Positions 26,896 through 35,117 of a DNA stretch of 54,792 nucleotides are shown here, piece after piece. Position 1 is the first letter of the stretch; each line of letters starts with the position of its first letter. The DNA is taken from assembly GCF_000425785.1 (NCBI RefSeq), contig NZ_AUEC01000038.1, positions 1 through 54,792 of the forward strand, in the 5' to 3' direction. The stretch comes from Pseudomonas taiwanensis DSM 21245. Its GTDB lineage: Bacteria; Pseudomonadota; Gammaproteobacteria; Pseudomonadales; Pseudomonadaceae. The notes under the pieces were generated by a model, which saw nothing but the letters and a program-made list of their open reading frames with translations, did not search any database and was not told where the DNA came from. The translations under genes and the position numbers were made by a program.

Positions 26896-26930
26896 TCCCT
26901 GTAGGAGCGGCTTCAGCCGCGAAGAGGTCG
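26896..26930. repeat. single REP element after prpD
   Basis: CTGTAGGAGCGGCTTCAGCC continues to the imperfect palindrome GCGGCT-TC-AGCCGC (26907-26920), then a GAAGAGG tail. This is the classic P. putida REP form. Confidence 0.85.
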
Positions 26931-26947
26931 GCACAGGTTGAAACAAG

Positions 26948-26976
26948 AAAGCCCCGGTATTTCTACCGGGGCTTTT
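26948..26976. terminator. bidirectional terminator, prp operon and acnB
   Basis: AAAGCCCCGGTA (26948-26959) pairs with TACCGGGGCTTT around a 4-nt loop, with T-runs on both strands. It separates converging prpD and acnB. Confidence 0.95.
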
Positions 26977-26998
26977 CTTTTACATCTTACAACTCAGC

Positions 26999-29608
26999 TT
27001 ATGCCTGGACCACTGGGATCTTGGCGTTGGCTGCCGCTTCGCGGAACTCGGCGATCTGGTCGAAGCTCAGGTAGCGGTAGACGTCGGCAGCCATGCTGTC
27101 GATGTCTTTGGCGTACTGCATGTACTCTTCGACGGTCGGCAGCTTGCCGATGATCGAAGCGACAGCAGCCAGCTCGGCCGATGCCAGGTACACGTTGGTG
27201 GCGTCGCCCAGACGGTTCGGGAAGTTACGGGTCGAGGTGGAGACCACGGTCGAACCGGTCTGCACACGTGCCTGGTTACCCATGCACAGCGAGCAGCCTG
27301 GCATTTCCATACGCGCGCCAGCCTTGCCGTAAATGCCGTAGTAGCCTTCTTCGGTCAGTTGGTGAGCATCCATCTTGGTTGGCGGAGCCAGCCACAGGCG
27401 GGTCGGGATGCCGCCCTTGACTTTGTCCAGCAGCTTGCCGGCAGCGCGGAAGTGACCGATGTTGGTCATGCACGAACCGATGAACACTTCGTCGATCTTC
27501 TCGCCTTGTACCGAGGACAGCAGGCGGGCATCGTCTGGGTCGTTCGGCGCGCAGAGCACAGGCTCCTTGACTTCGGCCAGGTCGATTTCGATGATTTCGG
27601 CGTATTCGGCATCGGCGTCGGCCGACAGCAGCTTAGGCTTGGCCAGCCAGGCTTCCATCGCCTGGGCACGGCGCTCCAGGGTACGGGCGTCGCCGTAGCC
27701 TTCGCCGATCATCCAGCGCAGCAGGGTGATGTTGGACTGCAGGTACTCGGCGATGGCCTTCTCTGGCAGCTTGATGGTGCAACCTGCGGCAGAACGCTCG
27801 GCCGAGGCGTCGGACAGCTCGAAAGCTTGCTCGACGGTGAGGTCGTTCAGGCCTTCGATCTCGAGGATGCGGCCAGAGAAGATGTTCTTCTTGCCCTTCT
27901 TCTCGACGGTCAGCAGACCCTTCTGGATGGCGTAGTAAGGGATGGCGTGAACCAGGTCACGCAGGGTGATGCCCGGTTGCAGTTTGCCCTTGAAGCGCAC
28001 CAGTACCGACTCAGGCATGTCCAGCGGCATGACGCCGGTAGCAGCAGCGAAGGCTACTAGGCCGGAACCGGCCGGGAACGAGATGCCGATCGGGAAGCGG
28101 GTGTGCGAGTCACCACCGGTACCGACGGTGTCCGGCATCAGCATGCGGTTCAGCCAGCTGTGGATGATGCCGTCGCCTGGGCGCAGCGACACGCCGCCAC
28201 GGGTGCGGATGAAGTCTGGCAGGGTGTGATGGGTGGTGACGTCGATCGGCTTCGGATAGGCCGCGGTGTGGCAGAAGGACTGCATGACCAGGTCGGCGGA
28301 GAAGCCCAGGCATGCCAGGTCTTTCAGCTCGTCACGGGTCATCGGGCCAGTGGTGTCCTGGGAGCCGACGGTGGTCATCTTCGGTTCGCAGTAGGCACCT
28401 GGGCGTACGCCTTGGCCTTCTGGCAGACCGCAAGCGCGGCCGACCATTTTCTGGGCCAGGGTGAAGCCCTTGCCGGAATCGGCAGGCTGTTCTGGCTTCT
28501 TGAACAGGTCCGAAGCACCCAGGCCCAGTTCGGCACGGGCTTTCTCGGTCAGGCCACGGCCGACGATCAGCGGAATACGGCCACCGGCACGAACTTCGTC
28601 GAGCAGCACTTCGGTTTTCAGTTCGAAGGTGGTGACCAGCTCGTCGCTACCGTGACGGCGTACTTCACCCTTGAATGGGTAAACGTCGATGACGTCGCCC
28701 ATGGCCAGGTTGGTGCAGTCGAACTCGATCGGCAGGGCGCCGGCGTCTTCCATGGTGTTGTAGAAGATCGGGGCGATCTTGGTGCCGAAGCAGAAGCCAC
28801 CTGCGCGCTTGTTCGGCACGTAAGGGATGTCGTCGCCGAAGAACCACAGCACCGAGTTGGTGGCGGACTTACGCGAAGAACCGGTACCGACCACGTCACC
28901 GACGTAGGCAACTGGGTAGCCCTTGGCCTTGACCGCTTCGATCTGGGCCAGCGGGCCGACCGAACCAGGCTGCTTCGGCTCGATGCCGTCACGGGCCATT
29001 TTCAGCATGGCCAGGGCGTGCAGCGGGATGTCAGGGCGAGACCAGGCGTCTGGAGCAGGGGACAGGTCGTCGGTGTTGGTTTCGCCAGGCACCTTGAACA
29101 CGGTCAGGGTGTACTTCTCGGCGATGGCCGGGCGGGAGGTGAACCACTCGCCGGCAGCCCAGGATTCCAGGACGGCCTTGGCGTGAACATTGCCGGCCTT
29201 GGCCTTTTCGGCCACGTCGTGGAAGGCATCGAACATCAGCAGGGTGTGCTTGAGCTGTTCGGCCGCGACGGCGCCCAGCTCGGCGTCATCCAGCAGCGTG
29301 ACCAGCGTTTCGATGTTGTAGCCGCCCTGCATGGTGCCCAGCAGCTCGGTGGCGTGCTTGCGGTCGATCAGTGGGGACTTGGCTTCACCCTTGGCGACAG
29401 CGGAGAGGAAAGCGGCCTTGACGTAGGCAGCTTCGTCGACTCCTGGCGGAACGCGGTGGGTGATCAGGTCTACGAGGAAGGCTTCTTCGCCGGCCGGCGG
29501 GTTTTTCAGCAGCTCGACCAGGCCTGCAGTTTGTTCGGCGTTCAGCGGCTGGGGGACGATACCCAGGGCGGCACGCTCTTCGATGTGTTTGCGGTAGGCT
29601 TCAAGCAC
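26999..29608 (-). CDS. acnB: bifunctional aconitase B / 2-methylisocitrate dehydratase
   Basis: TCA-cycle aconitase of 869 residues with the AcnB layout: N-terminal HEAT-like domain (about 1-155), swivel domain (about 170-370), then the three Fe-S domains. Cluster Cys are in IGSCMTNIGH and in PGCSLCMGNQ. I place the start at GTG 29608, reading MLEAYRKHIEERAALG like other AcnB proteins, with GAGGG eight bases upstream; ATG 29623 would add five residues and also has an AGGGA before it. AcnB also hydrates 2-methylaconitate, which links it to the convergent prp operon. A large inverted repeat lies in its upstream region. Confidence 0.95.
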   Translation of the reverse strand: MLEAYRKHIEERAALGIVPQPLNAEQTAGLVELLKNPPAGEEAFLVDLITHRVPPGVDEAAYVKAAFLSAVAKGEAKSPLIDRKHATELLGTMQGGYNIETLVTLLDDAELGAVAAEQLKHTLLMFDAFHDVAEKAKAGNVHAKAVLESWAAGEWFTSRPAIAEKYTLTVFKVPGETNTDDLSPAPDAWSRPDIPLHALAMLKMARDGIEPKQPGSVGPLAQIEAVKAKGYPVAYVGDVVGTGSSRKSATNSVLWFFGDDIPYVPNKRAGGFCFGTKIAPIFYNTMEDAGALPIEFDCTNLAMGDVIDVYPFKGEVRRHGSDELVTTFELKTEVLLDEVRAGGRIPLIVGRGLTEKARAELGLGASDLFKKPEQPADSGKGFTLAQKMVGRACGLPEGQGVRPGAYCEPKMTTVGSQDTTGPMTRDELKDLACLGFSADLVMQSFCHTAAYPKPIDVTTHHTLPDFIRTRGGVSLRPGDGIIHSWLNRMLMPDTVGTGGDSHTRFPIGISFPAGSGLVAFAAATGVMPLDMPESVLVRFKGKLQPGITLRDLVHAIPYYAIQKGLLTVEKKGKKNIFSGRILEIEGLNDLTVEQAFELSDASAERSAAGCTIKLPEKAIAEYLQSNITLLRWMIGEGYGDARTLERRAQAMEAWLAKPKLLSADADAEYAEIIEIDLAEVKEPVLCAPNDPDDARLLSSVQGEKIDEVFIGSCMTNIGHFRAAGKLLDKVKGGIPTRLWLAPPTKMDAHQLTEEGYYGIYGKAGARMEMPGCSLCMGNQARVQTGSTVVSTSTRNFPNRLGDATNVYLASAELAAVASIIGKLPTVEEYMQYAKDIDSMAADVYRYLSFDQIAEFREAAANAKIPVVQA

Positions 29609-29730
29609 AGTTATTACCCTCATCAGTGGTCCCTAAAGGGAGTCCGGGACGCTCATCCAGCATTCCCTGCACCCATGCGCGGAGCACGGCTTTTTGAGCC
29701 GTCCAGCCAGAGTCGCAGAGAATCCTTACA

Positions 29731-29863
29731 GAAGCTGCTTTCAAAGTTTTACGCCTGTAGAACGGAAGGCTGATGAGGGCTGGCTCGGGCATGTGGGTAC
29801 ATGGCCCGGGCCAACGCCGTTCTACCGGATGAACTGTGCTCGTGACGCTTTGAAAACAGCTTC
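29731..29863. repeat. 133-bp nested inverted repeat upstream of acnB
   Basis: Three arms nest symmetrically. Outer: GAAGCTGCTTTCAAAG (29731-29746) with CTTTGAAAACAGCTTC (29848-29863), 15 of 16 matched. Middle: GTAGAACGG (29757-29765) with CCGTTCTAC (29817-29825), perfect. Inner: 29782-29794 with 29799-29812, one bulge, around GGGT. It contains no open frame of note. It could be a cruciform-forming regulatory leader for acnB, a structured RNA, or a small MITE-like insertion. A further small hairpin ACGGCT-TTTTG-AGCCGT is at 29686-29702, closer to acnB. Confidence 0.8.
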
Positions 29864-30012
29864 CAACGGACATTGTTGCCTTGAAAAGGCGGGATGATTC
29901 TACGGCAAAAAAAGCCTGAAGGTAAGGCGGCGAATGTGACTTTAACGAGTGACCCTGGTTAGACAAAGGGCTAACATGGGCCAGTGTTCCATCGCCAAGC
30001 CGTTGTTTTTCC

Positions 30013-30492
30013 ATGTCCAATCACGCCATCAAGACCCCTTGCGTCGGCCTGTGCTCCACGGTTTACGGAGACACGGTGTGCCGTGGCTGCAAGCGTTTCC
30101 ACCATGAGGTGATCCACTGGAACGGCTACGACGACGAGCAGAAGCGCGCGGTCTGGATGCGTCTGGAGCAACTGCTGGCGCAGGTGATGATGGCCAAGCT
30201 GGAGGTGTTCGACAAACACCTGCTGCGCCAGCAACTGGTGCAGCGTTCGATTCGCTTCGTCGAACAGCAGTCGGAATATTGCTGGGCGTATCAGCTGATC
30301 GCGCGTGGGGCGCGGATGATTCGTGACGTCGAGGCCTACGGGATGGTGTTGCTGCCGGAGTTTCGCGACTGGGAACTGCCGCAGTTGCGCGATGCCATCG
30401 ACCGGGAGTTCTTTCTGCTTTCCGAGGCGCATTACCAGCGGTACATCGCCCCAGGTTTCCTGCGTGATGCGCTAGAGGGCGGACAGGGCTGA
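30013..30492 (+). CDS. DUF1289 domain protein
   Basis: Cytosolic protein of 159 residues. The N-terminal 45 residues are the DUF1289 domain: CVGLCSTVYGDTVCRGCKRF, four Cys in two CxxxC/CxxC pairs that look like a metal or Fe-S site, followed by the conserved E-x-x-x-W (HEVIHW). The remaining 110 residues are helical and specific to a longer subgroup found in pseudomonads. The function is unknown. It stands divergent from acnB across about 400 bp that holds the large inverted repeat. Confidence 0.85.
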   Translation: MSNHAIKTPCVGLCSTVYGDTVCRGCKRFHHEVIHWNGYDDEQKRAVWMRLEQLLAQVMMAKLEVFDKHLLRQQLVQRSIRFVEQQSEYCWAYQLIARGARMIRDVEAYGMVLLPEFRDWELPQLRDAIDREFFLLSEAHYQRYIAPGFLRDALEGGQG

Positions 30493-30519
30493 AGCCGTGC
30501 AGTGAAGCTGCCTGATACA

Positions 30520-30582
30520 TCGCCAGCAAGCCAGTTCCTACGAGGGGGCGCGTTTGTCCCGCAGGAGCTGGCTTGCCAGCGA
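30520..30582. repeat. REP doublet between DUF1289 gene and queD
   Basis: A copy at 30520-30540 (TCGCCAGCAAGCCAGTTCCT) faces an inverted copy at 30562-30582. The two match at 18 of 20 positions when one is reversed, and are separated by 21 bp. The pair lies between the converging genes and may also slow transcription. Confidence 0.88.
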
Positions 30583-30595
30583 AGGGGACGCCAGG

Positions 30596-30961
30596 TCAGT
30601 CCCCGGTATATTCGCAACCGCTGGTGCAGGTTTCGTGGATGCGTACCTTGGACAGCTCTGGCAGCAGCGGCTTGACCTGGTCCCAGATCCACTTTGCGAT
30701 CACTTCGCTGGTCGGATTTTCCAGGCCTGGAATATCGTTCAGGTAGTTATGATCCAGTTGCTCGTAGATCGGCTTGAAGACCGCCTTGATCTCGGCGAAA
30801 TCCCGGATCCAGCCGGTGTGCGGGTCGAGTGGGCCGGTCAGGTGCAGGCCGACCTTGAACGAGTGACCATGCAGGCGCCCGCACTTGTGCCCGGCAGGAA
30901 CGTGGGGCAGGCGGTGGGCCGATTCGAACGTAAACTCTTTGAAGATTTCCACGACTGTCAT
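30596..30961 (-). CDS. queD: 6-carboxy-5,6,7,8-tetrahydropterin synthase QueD
   Basis: PTPS-fold enzyme of 121 residues in the queuosine (preQ0) pathway. The zinc His ligands are in ESAHRLPHV and GRLHGHSF; the catalytic Cys is in GHKCGR, and the catalytic Glu is in IHETCTSGCEY. Length and the C-terminal ETCTSGCEYTG are characteristic of QueD rather than eukaryotic PTPS. It follows the patatin-like gene by 45 bp on the same strand and could be cotranscribed with it, although the pair has no known link. Confidence 0.94.
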   Translation of the reverse strand: MTVVEIFKEFTFESAHRLPHVPAGHKCGRLHGHSFKVGLHLTGPLDPHTGWIRDFAEIKAVFKPIYEQLDHNYLNDIPGLENPTSEVIAKWIWDQVKPLLPELSKVRIHETCTSGCEYTGD

Positions 30962-31006
30962 AACTCTGTGTGAATCGATAATGCGCGCAGTCTACCAGCA
31001 TGGCCG

Positions 31007-32086
31007 CTACAAGGCTTGCAGCTGTTCATGCAGCCGCCCGGTGGCAATCAGCTCCAGCAGTTCGTCGCCCAGGCGCTGGCTTTCGGCGATGGCCTTGTAC
31101 CAGTAGCGCTTGCGGCTCGGCGCATCGCCCATGAAGCGCTTGAAGTCGTTACGGTCCGGCAGCTTGCCGTAGGGCAGCGCTGCCAGGTACTGCGGCGAGG
31201 GTGTCATCAGCAGTACGTTTTGCAGGCGCGTGCGGTCGCCCTTGCGCCAGGGCAGGACCTTGTCGAACCAGCCGGGCACCACCTTGTCGGTGAAATGGGG
31301 GTAAAGCACCAGGTCGTCGCCGCGGTAGGGCAGGTCCAGATGGTAGTCGAGCAGGCCGCCGTCGCGGTAGGTGCCGGTTCCGGCGCCGGGGATGTCGCGT
31401 ACACCCTCCATGACCATCGGGATCGAGCCCGAGGCCAGCAGCGCATGGCGCAGGTTGCCCAGGTCGAGCGGCAGGCAGCGTGATGGGAAGTCGGTGAGCG
31501 CATCGAGCGGGGGTGTGGCGCGGCCATCATGGAGGATCACCCGCTCGAAGTGTCGACCCAGTCGCGAACGCCCGAGCAGATTGTCAGCGATGACCGACGA
31601 CAGCCCCATCCCCAATCGACCACGGTGGTCATAAGCGAGCTGGCCGTGGCTTTTGACCACCAGGATATTCAGACGGTAGTGCGGGTTGGCGAGAATCTGG
31701 CCATCACGCCCCTGCAGCAGGTCATCGAGCATGCGCTGGCAACTGCGGCTGATCTGGGCCGGGGTGACGCCCTTGGCGAAGTCCTGTTCGGTGTACAGCT
31801 CGCCCAGCAGGCGCAGGCCCGCGACCGGGTCGTCCAGGCAGGCACTGGCGAAGCGCCACGAGCCGATCGACGCACCGATCAGCGACCGCTGGCGCGGCGC
31901 CGAGGGCAGCCACTGGCCGAACAATGCCAGGTCCAGCCCCTGGATACCCAGAGGTTTCGGGCCACCCGCGGCGCCGGGCAGCACGCCGACATCGGCCGCC
32001 TGCAAGCCACGTTCGCGGATCTGCCGCAGGGCACGGGTGCCGGCCTTGAAGGTCAGGGCGGGGTACTTGATGTGGATGGCGCTCAT
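31007..32086 (-). CDS. patatin-like phospholipase
   Basis: Protein of 359 residues with the patatin Ser-Asp dyad: GASIGSWR (G-x-S-x-G, about residue 70) and DGGLLDYH (D-G-G, about residue 245). It lacks a clear signal peptide, so it is probably cytosolic or membrane-associated. The oxyanion-loop Gly-rich segment typical of patatins appears as LPGAAGGPKPLG (about 37-48). The substrate is unknown; such proteins hydrolyse phospholipids. The start at 32086 is 200 bp from the divergent PepSY operon. Confidence 0.85.
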   Translation of the reverse strand: MSAIHIKYPALTFKAGTRALRQIRERGLQAADVGVLPGAAGGPKPLGIQGLDLALFGQWLPSAPRQRSLIGASIGSWRFASACLDDPVAGLRLLGELYTEQDFAKGVTPAQISRSCQRMLDDLLQGRDGQILANPHYRLNILVVKSHGQLAYDHRGRLGMGLSSVIADNLLGRSRLGRHFERVILHDGRATPPLDALTDFPSRCLPLDLGNLRHALLASGSIPMVMEGVRDIPGAGTGTYRDGGLLDYHLDLPYRGDDLVLYPHFTDKVVPGWFDKVLPWRKGDRTRLQNVLLMTPSPQYLAALPYGKLPDRNDFKRFMGDAPSRKRYWYKAIAESQRLGDELLELIATGRLHEQLQAL

Positions 32087-32285
32087 TGAGGTTCTCGCTG
32101 GCAACAAGCGGGTCATTATAGAACCATCGCTCGCAGGTCCGGCGCTTTCCCACACCGGCTCTGCATCCGCGGGGCGCAAGGGGAAACATGCGCTATCATG
32201 GCGCCAGCTGTTTTCAGGTTGAATTAAGGACCGCTGGGTAATCTTAACCCCGTAGACAACTTGAACATCTCCAAGGAGAGAAACG

Positions 32286-32594
32286 ATGAAAACCTTGACT
32301 GCCCTGTTCGCCGCCGCTGCCCTTGCCCTGGGTGCCAATGCCGCCTTCGCCAAGGACGTTCAGCCTGACGAAGTGGTCAAGCTGGTTAGCGAAAAGACCA
32401 TCAAGTCGCTGGATGAACTCAAGGCAGCTGCCGTTGCCAAGCATCCAGGCGCTACCGTGACCGACTCCGAACTGGAAAACGAGTACGGCCGTTACATCTA
32501 CAAGGTCGATCTGCGTGATGCGCAGAACGTCGAATGGGATGTCGACCTGGATGCCAAGACCGGTGAAGTGCTGAAGGACGAGCGGGACAACTGA
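32286..32594 (+). CDS. secreted PepSY-domain protein 1
   Basis: Periplasmic protein of 102 residues with a signal peptide (MKTLTALFAAAALALGANAAFA). A single PepSY domain follows (about 40-102: IKSLDELKAAAVAKHPGATV, then a strand YIYKVDLRDAQNVEWDVDLDA with the typical T-G-E-V-L end). A strong AAGGAGAG precedes the ATG. The family often acts as an inhibitor or sensor partner near two-component systems, as here. Its stop overlaps the start of the second PepSY gene by one base. Confidence 0.9.
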   Translation: MKTLTALFAAAALALGANAAFAKDVQPDEVVKLVSEKTIKSLDELKAAAVAKHPGATVTDSELENEYGRYIYKVDLRDAQNVEWDVDLDAKTGEVLKDERDN

Positions 32595-32908
32595 TGATCG
32601 CGTTACCGCGGCCGGCGCGTTACCTGGCGCTTTCGCTGCTGGCCGTCTGCTCCCTGGCCGTTGCCCGGGATCTGGATCAGGACGAAGCCCTGGAGCTGCG
32701 CCAGAAGGGCATCATCCTGCCGCTCGAGCGACTGCTCGAAACCGCCCTGGGGCGTCACCCCGGGGCGCGTTTGCTGGAGGCCGAACTGGAAGAAGAGGAC
32801 GACCGCTACGAGTACGAGGTCGAGCTTTTGACCACCGAAGGCGTGGTGCGTGAAATCAAGCTCGATGCCACCTCCGGCGCCCTGCTCAAAGACGAGGAAG
32901 ACGACTGA
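32594..32908 (+). CDS. secreted PepSY-domain protein 2
   Basis: Protein of 104 residues with a signal peptide (residues 1-24) and one PepSY domain, very acidic at the C-terminus (ALLKDEEDD). It is homologous to the preceding gene (shared GRHPGA and D-A-x-x-G-x-x-L-K-D-E ends) and looks like a tandem duplication that diverged. It begins one base before the previous gene ends, and the response regulator starts right after its stop. The acidic residues would suit cation binding, but no ligand is known. Confidence 0.9.
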   Translation: MIALPRPARYLALSLLAVCSLAVARDLDQDEALELRQKGIILPLERLLETALGRHPGARLLEAELEEEDDRYEYEVELLTTEGVVREIKLDATSGALLKDEEDD

Positions 32909-33577
32909 ATGCGCCTGTTGCTTGTCGAGGACAACGTACCGCTGGCCGATGAACTGATCACCAGCCTGCAACGCCAAGGCTATGCCGTGGACTGGCTGGC
33001 CGATGGCCGTGACGCGGTGTACCAAGGCCAAAGCGAGCCTTACGACCTGATCATTCTCGACCTTGGCTTGCCAGGGTTGCCGGGCCTTGAAGTACTGGGC
33101 CAATGGCGTGCCGCTGGCCTGGTCACGCCTGTGCTGATTCTAACCGCCCGGGGTTCCTGGGCCGAGCGTATCGAGGGCCTGAAGGCTGGGGCCGACGATT
33201 ACCTGAGCAAGCCGTTCCACCCTGAAGAATTACAGCTGCGCATCCAGGCCCTGTTGCGTCGTGCCCGTGGCCTGGCCAACCAGCCCACGCTCGAAGCGGC
33301 CGGCCTGCACCTGGACGAGAGCCAGCAGTGTGTGAAGCGCGATGGGGTGGATATCCCGCTGACCGCAGCGGAATTCCGCTTGTTGCGTTACTTCATGTTG
33401 CACCCGCGGCAGATCCTGTCCAAGAGCCACTTGGCCGAGCATCTGTACGACGGTGAAACCGAGCGCGATTCCAATGTGCTGGAAGTACACGTCAATCATC
33501 TGCGGCGCAAACTGGGTCGCAGTGTGATCGAGACCCGCCGTGGCCAAGGGTACCTGTACGCCGGGAGCGCCGAGTGA
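32909..33577 (+). CDS. OmpR-family response regulator
   Basis: Regulator of 222 residues. The receiver domain (1-115) has acidic residues in LVEDN, the phospho-acceptor Asp in DLIILDLGLPG, Thr in LTARG and Lys in SKPF. The winged-helix DNA-binding domain (about 125-220) ends in VNHLRRKLGRSVIETRRGQGYLY. It resembles the QseB/PmrA group. It follows the second PepSY gene without a gap and overlaps the kinase start by 4 bp, so four genes form one operon. Targets are unknown. Confidence 0.92.
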   Translation: MRLLLVEDNVPLADELITSLQRQGYAVDWLADGRDAVYQGQSEPYDLIILDLGLPGLPGLEVLGQWRAAGLVTPVLILTARGSWAERIEGLKAGADDYLSKPFHPEELQLRIQALLRRARGLANQPTLEAAGLHLDESQQCVKRDGVDIPLTAAEFRLLRYFMLHPRQILSKSHLAEHLYDGETERDSNVLEVHVNHLRRKLGRSVIETRRGQGYLYAGSAE

Positions 33578-34905
33578 AGTCGATCCAGGCGCGCCTGAGT
33601 CTGGGCCTCGTAGCGGTACTGGTGGTGGTGGGCGTGGCGCTCGCTCAGTTGACGCTGTGGCTGTTCGAGGTGGGGCTGCAGCGCTACCTGGAGGCGGGCC
33701 TGCGCAAGGAAAGCGAGAACCTGCTGGTGGCGATGGTGCGCGGGCCGTCCGGCTTGCAGCTCGATGAACGACGTATTTCCGCTGCTTACCAACGGCCATT
33801 TTCCGGCTACTACTTTCGTATCGACTTCGACCAAGGCACCTGGCGCTCGCGCTCGCTGTGGGACCTGGACATGCCCAAGCCCGCTGCGCCGGGTCTGTCG
33901 GACAGCCATGCGCTAGGGCCAGAAGGCCAGCAACTGCTGGCGTTGCGTGCGGATTATCGGCGCCTTGGACAGGACGTCTCCATCAGCGTGGCCCAGGACT
34001 ATTCCCCGGTGCGCGAGGGCTTTCGGCGAATGCAGCAGATCGGCCTGGGTATTGGGCTGGTGGCGCTGGTGCTGATCCTGGTGTTGCAGCGGGTCACGGT
34101 CACCCGGTCGCTGCGACCGCTGGAGCGGGCACGCCAACAGATCGCCCAGCTGCAACAGGGCCAACGTACGCAGCTGGATGCTGAAGTGCCCACCGAGCTG
34201 GCGCCGCTGGTCGACCAGATCAACCACTTGCTGAGCCACACCGAGGACAGCCTGCGCCGTTCGCGCAACGCCCTGGGCAATCTGGGGCATGCCTTGAAAA
34301 CGCCGCTAGCGGTGTTACTCACCTTGGCGTCCAGCGAGCGCTTGAAGGATTTGCCCGAGGTGCAGGCGCAGATGCGCGAACAACTCGAGCAGATCCAGCA
34401 GCGTCTGGCCCGGGAGCTAAACCGGGCGCGCCTGGCCGGGGACGCACTGCCGGGTGCGCAGTTCGATTGCGATGCCGAGCTGCCAGGGCTGCTCGGCACG
34501 CTGGCCATGATCCATGGCGAGGGTTTGTCGCTCGTGCATGAGGTGCCGCCTGGGCTGCTGTTGCCGTGGGACCGCGAGGACTTGCTGGAGCTGCTGGGCA
34601 ATTTGCTGGACAACGCCTGCAAATGGGCCGACAGCGAGGTCCGACTGTCGATTGCGCCGACGCCTGAGGGGTATCGGATCTGCATCGACGACGATGGCCC
34701 TGGGATTCCCGAAGGGCAGCGCCAGCAGGTGTTGGAGCGGGGTTCGCGGTTGGATGAGCAGGTCGACGGGCATGGCCTGGGGCTGGGGATCGTGCGCGAC
34801 ATCGTCGAAGCCTGGGGCGGGCAACTGGCCTTGCTGGAGAGCCCCCTGGGCGGGTTGCGGGTCCGCCTTGAACTACCACGCAAGACAGCGCTGATAACCG
34901 GCTGA
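33574..34905 (+). CDS. sensor histidine kinase
   Basis: Inner-membrane kinase of 443 residues starting at GTG 33574. Two membrane helices (about 10-30 and 152-172) enclose a periplasmic sensor of about 120 residues. The HAMP linker is followed by a HisKA box GHALKTPLA (His about 242), N-box NLLDNACKWA, and Gly boxes DDGPGIP and GHGLGLGIV. It pairs with the regulator encoded just before it. The two secreted PepSY proteins of the operon are plausible periplasmic modulators of its sensor domain. Confidence 0.92.
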   Translation: MKSIQARLSLGLVAVLVVVGVALAQLTLWLFEVGLQRYLEAGLRKESENLLVAMVRGPSGLQLDERRISAAYQRPFSGYYFRIDFDQGTWRSRSLWDLDMPKPAAPGLSDSHALGPEGQQLLALRADYRRLGQDVSISVAQDYSPVREGFRRMQQIGLGIGLVALVLILVLQRVTVTRSLRPLERARQQIAQLQQGQRTQLDAEVPTELAPLVDQINHLLSHTEDSLRRSRNALGNLGHALKTPLAVLLTLASSERLKDLPEVQAQMREQLEQIQQRLARELNRARLAGDALPGAQFDCDAELPGLLGTLAMIHGEGLSLVHEVPPGLLLPWDREDLLELLGNLLDNACKWADSEVRLSIAPTPEGYRICIDDDGPGIPEGQRQQVLERGSRLDEQVDGHGLGLGIVRDIVEAWGGQLALLESPLGGLRVRLELPRKTALITG

Positions 34906-34949
34906 CGCGCCTGCAGGTATCAGCTTGCCGAGCGTGGGGCCGTATCAGC

Positions 34950-34968
34950 ACTGCAAAAAAATTGCAGT
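34950..34968. repeat. AT-rich palindrome ACTGCAA-A5-TTGCAGT
   Basis: A 7-bp perfect dyad with a 5-A spacer lies 45 bp after the kinase stop. A close relative, TGCAA-T6-TTGCA, lies at 41080-41095 after the DUF1810 gene. Both could be weak terminators or protein sites. Confidence 0.5.
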
Positions 34969-35056
34969 ACAGCCGCATTTTTTTGAATTGGTCCAACCCC
35001 TGGGCATCCCTGCACAATGAGCTGCAGTTTCCATCTCTCCATGGATGGCTTCCAGG

Positions 35057-35086
35057 GCCCAGGCCGCTGCGGCTGGGCTTCCTTTT
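35057..35086 (+). terminator. terminator-like hairpin just before the HPP gene
   Basis: GCCCA-g-GCC (35057-35065) pairs with GGC-TGGGC (35071-35078) with a one-base bulge and a 5-nt loop, followed by TTCCTTTTC. It may end the PepSY/two-component transcript. As it stands only 32 bp before the HPP start codon it may also act as an attenuator. Confidence 0.5.
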
Positions 35087-35117
35087 CAACCCAAAAAACA
35101 TGACCCCCATTACCTGA

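Noticed and set aside
28103..29773. 556-codon antisense frame across acnB
   Set aside because: Same reason; acnB has all aconitase motifs.
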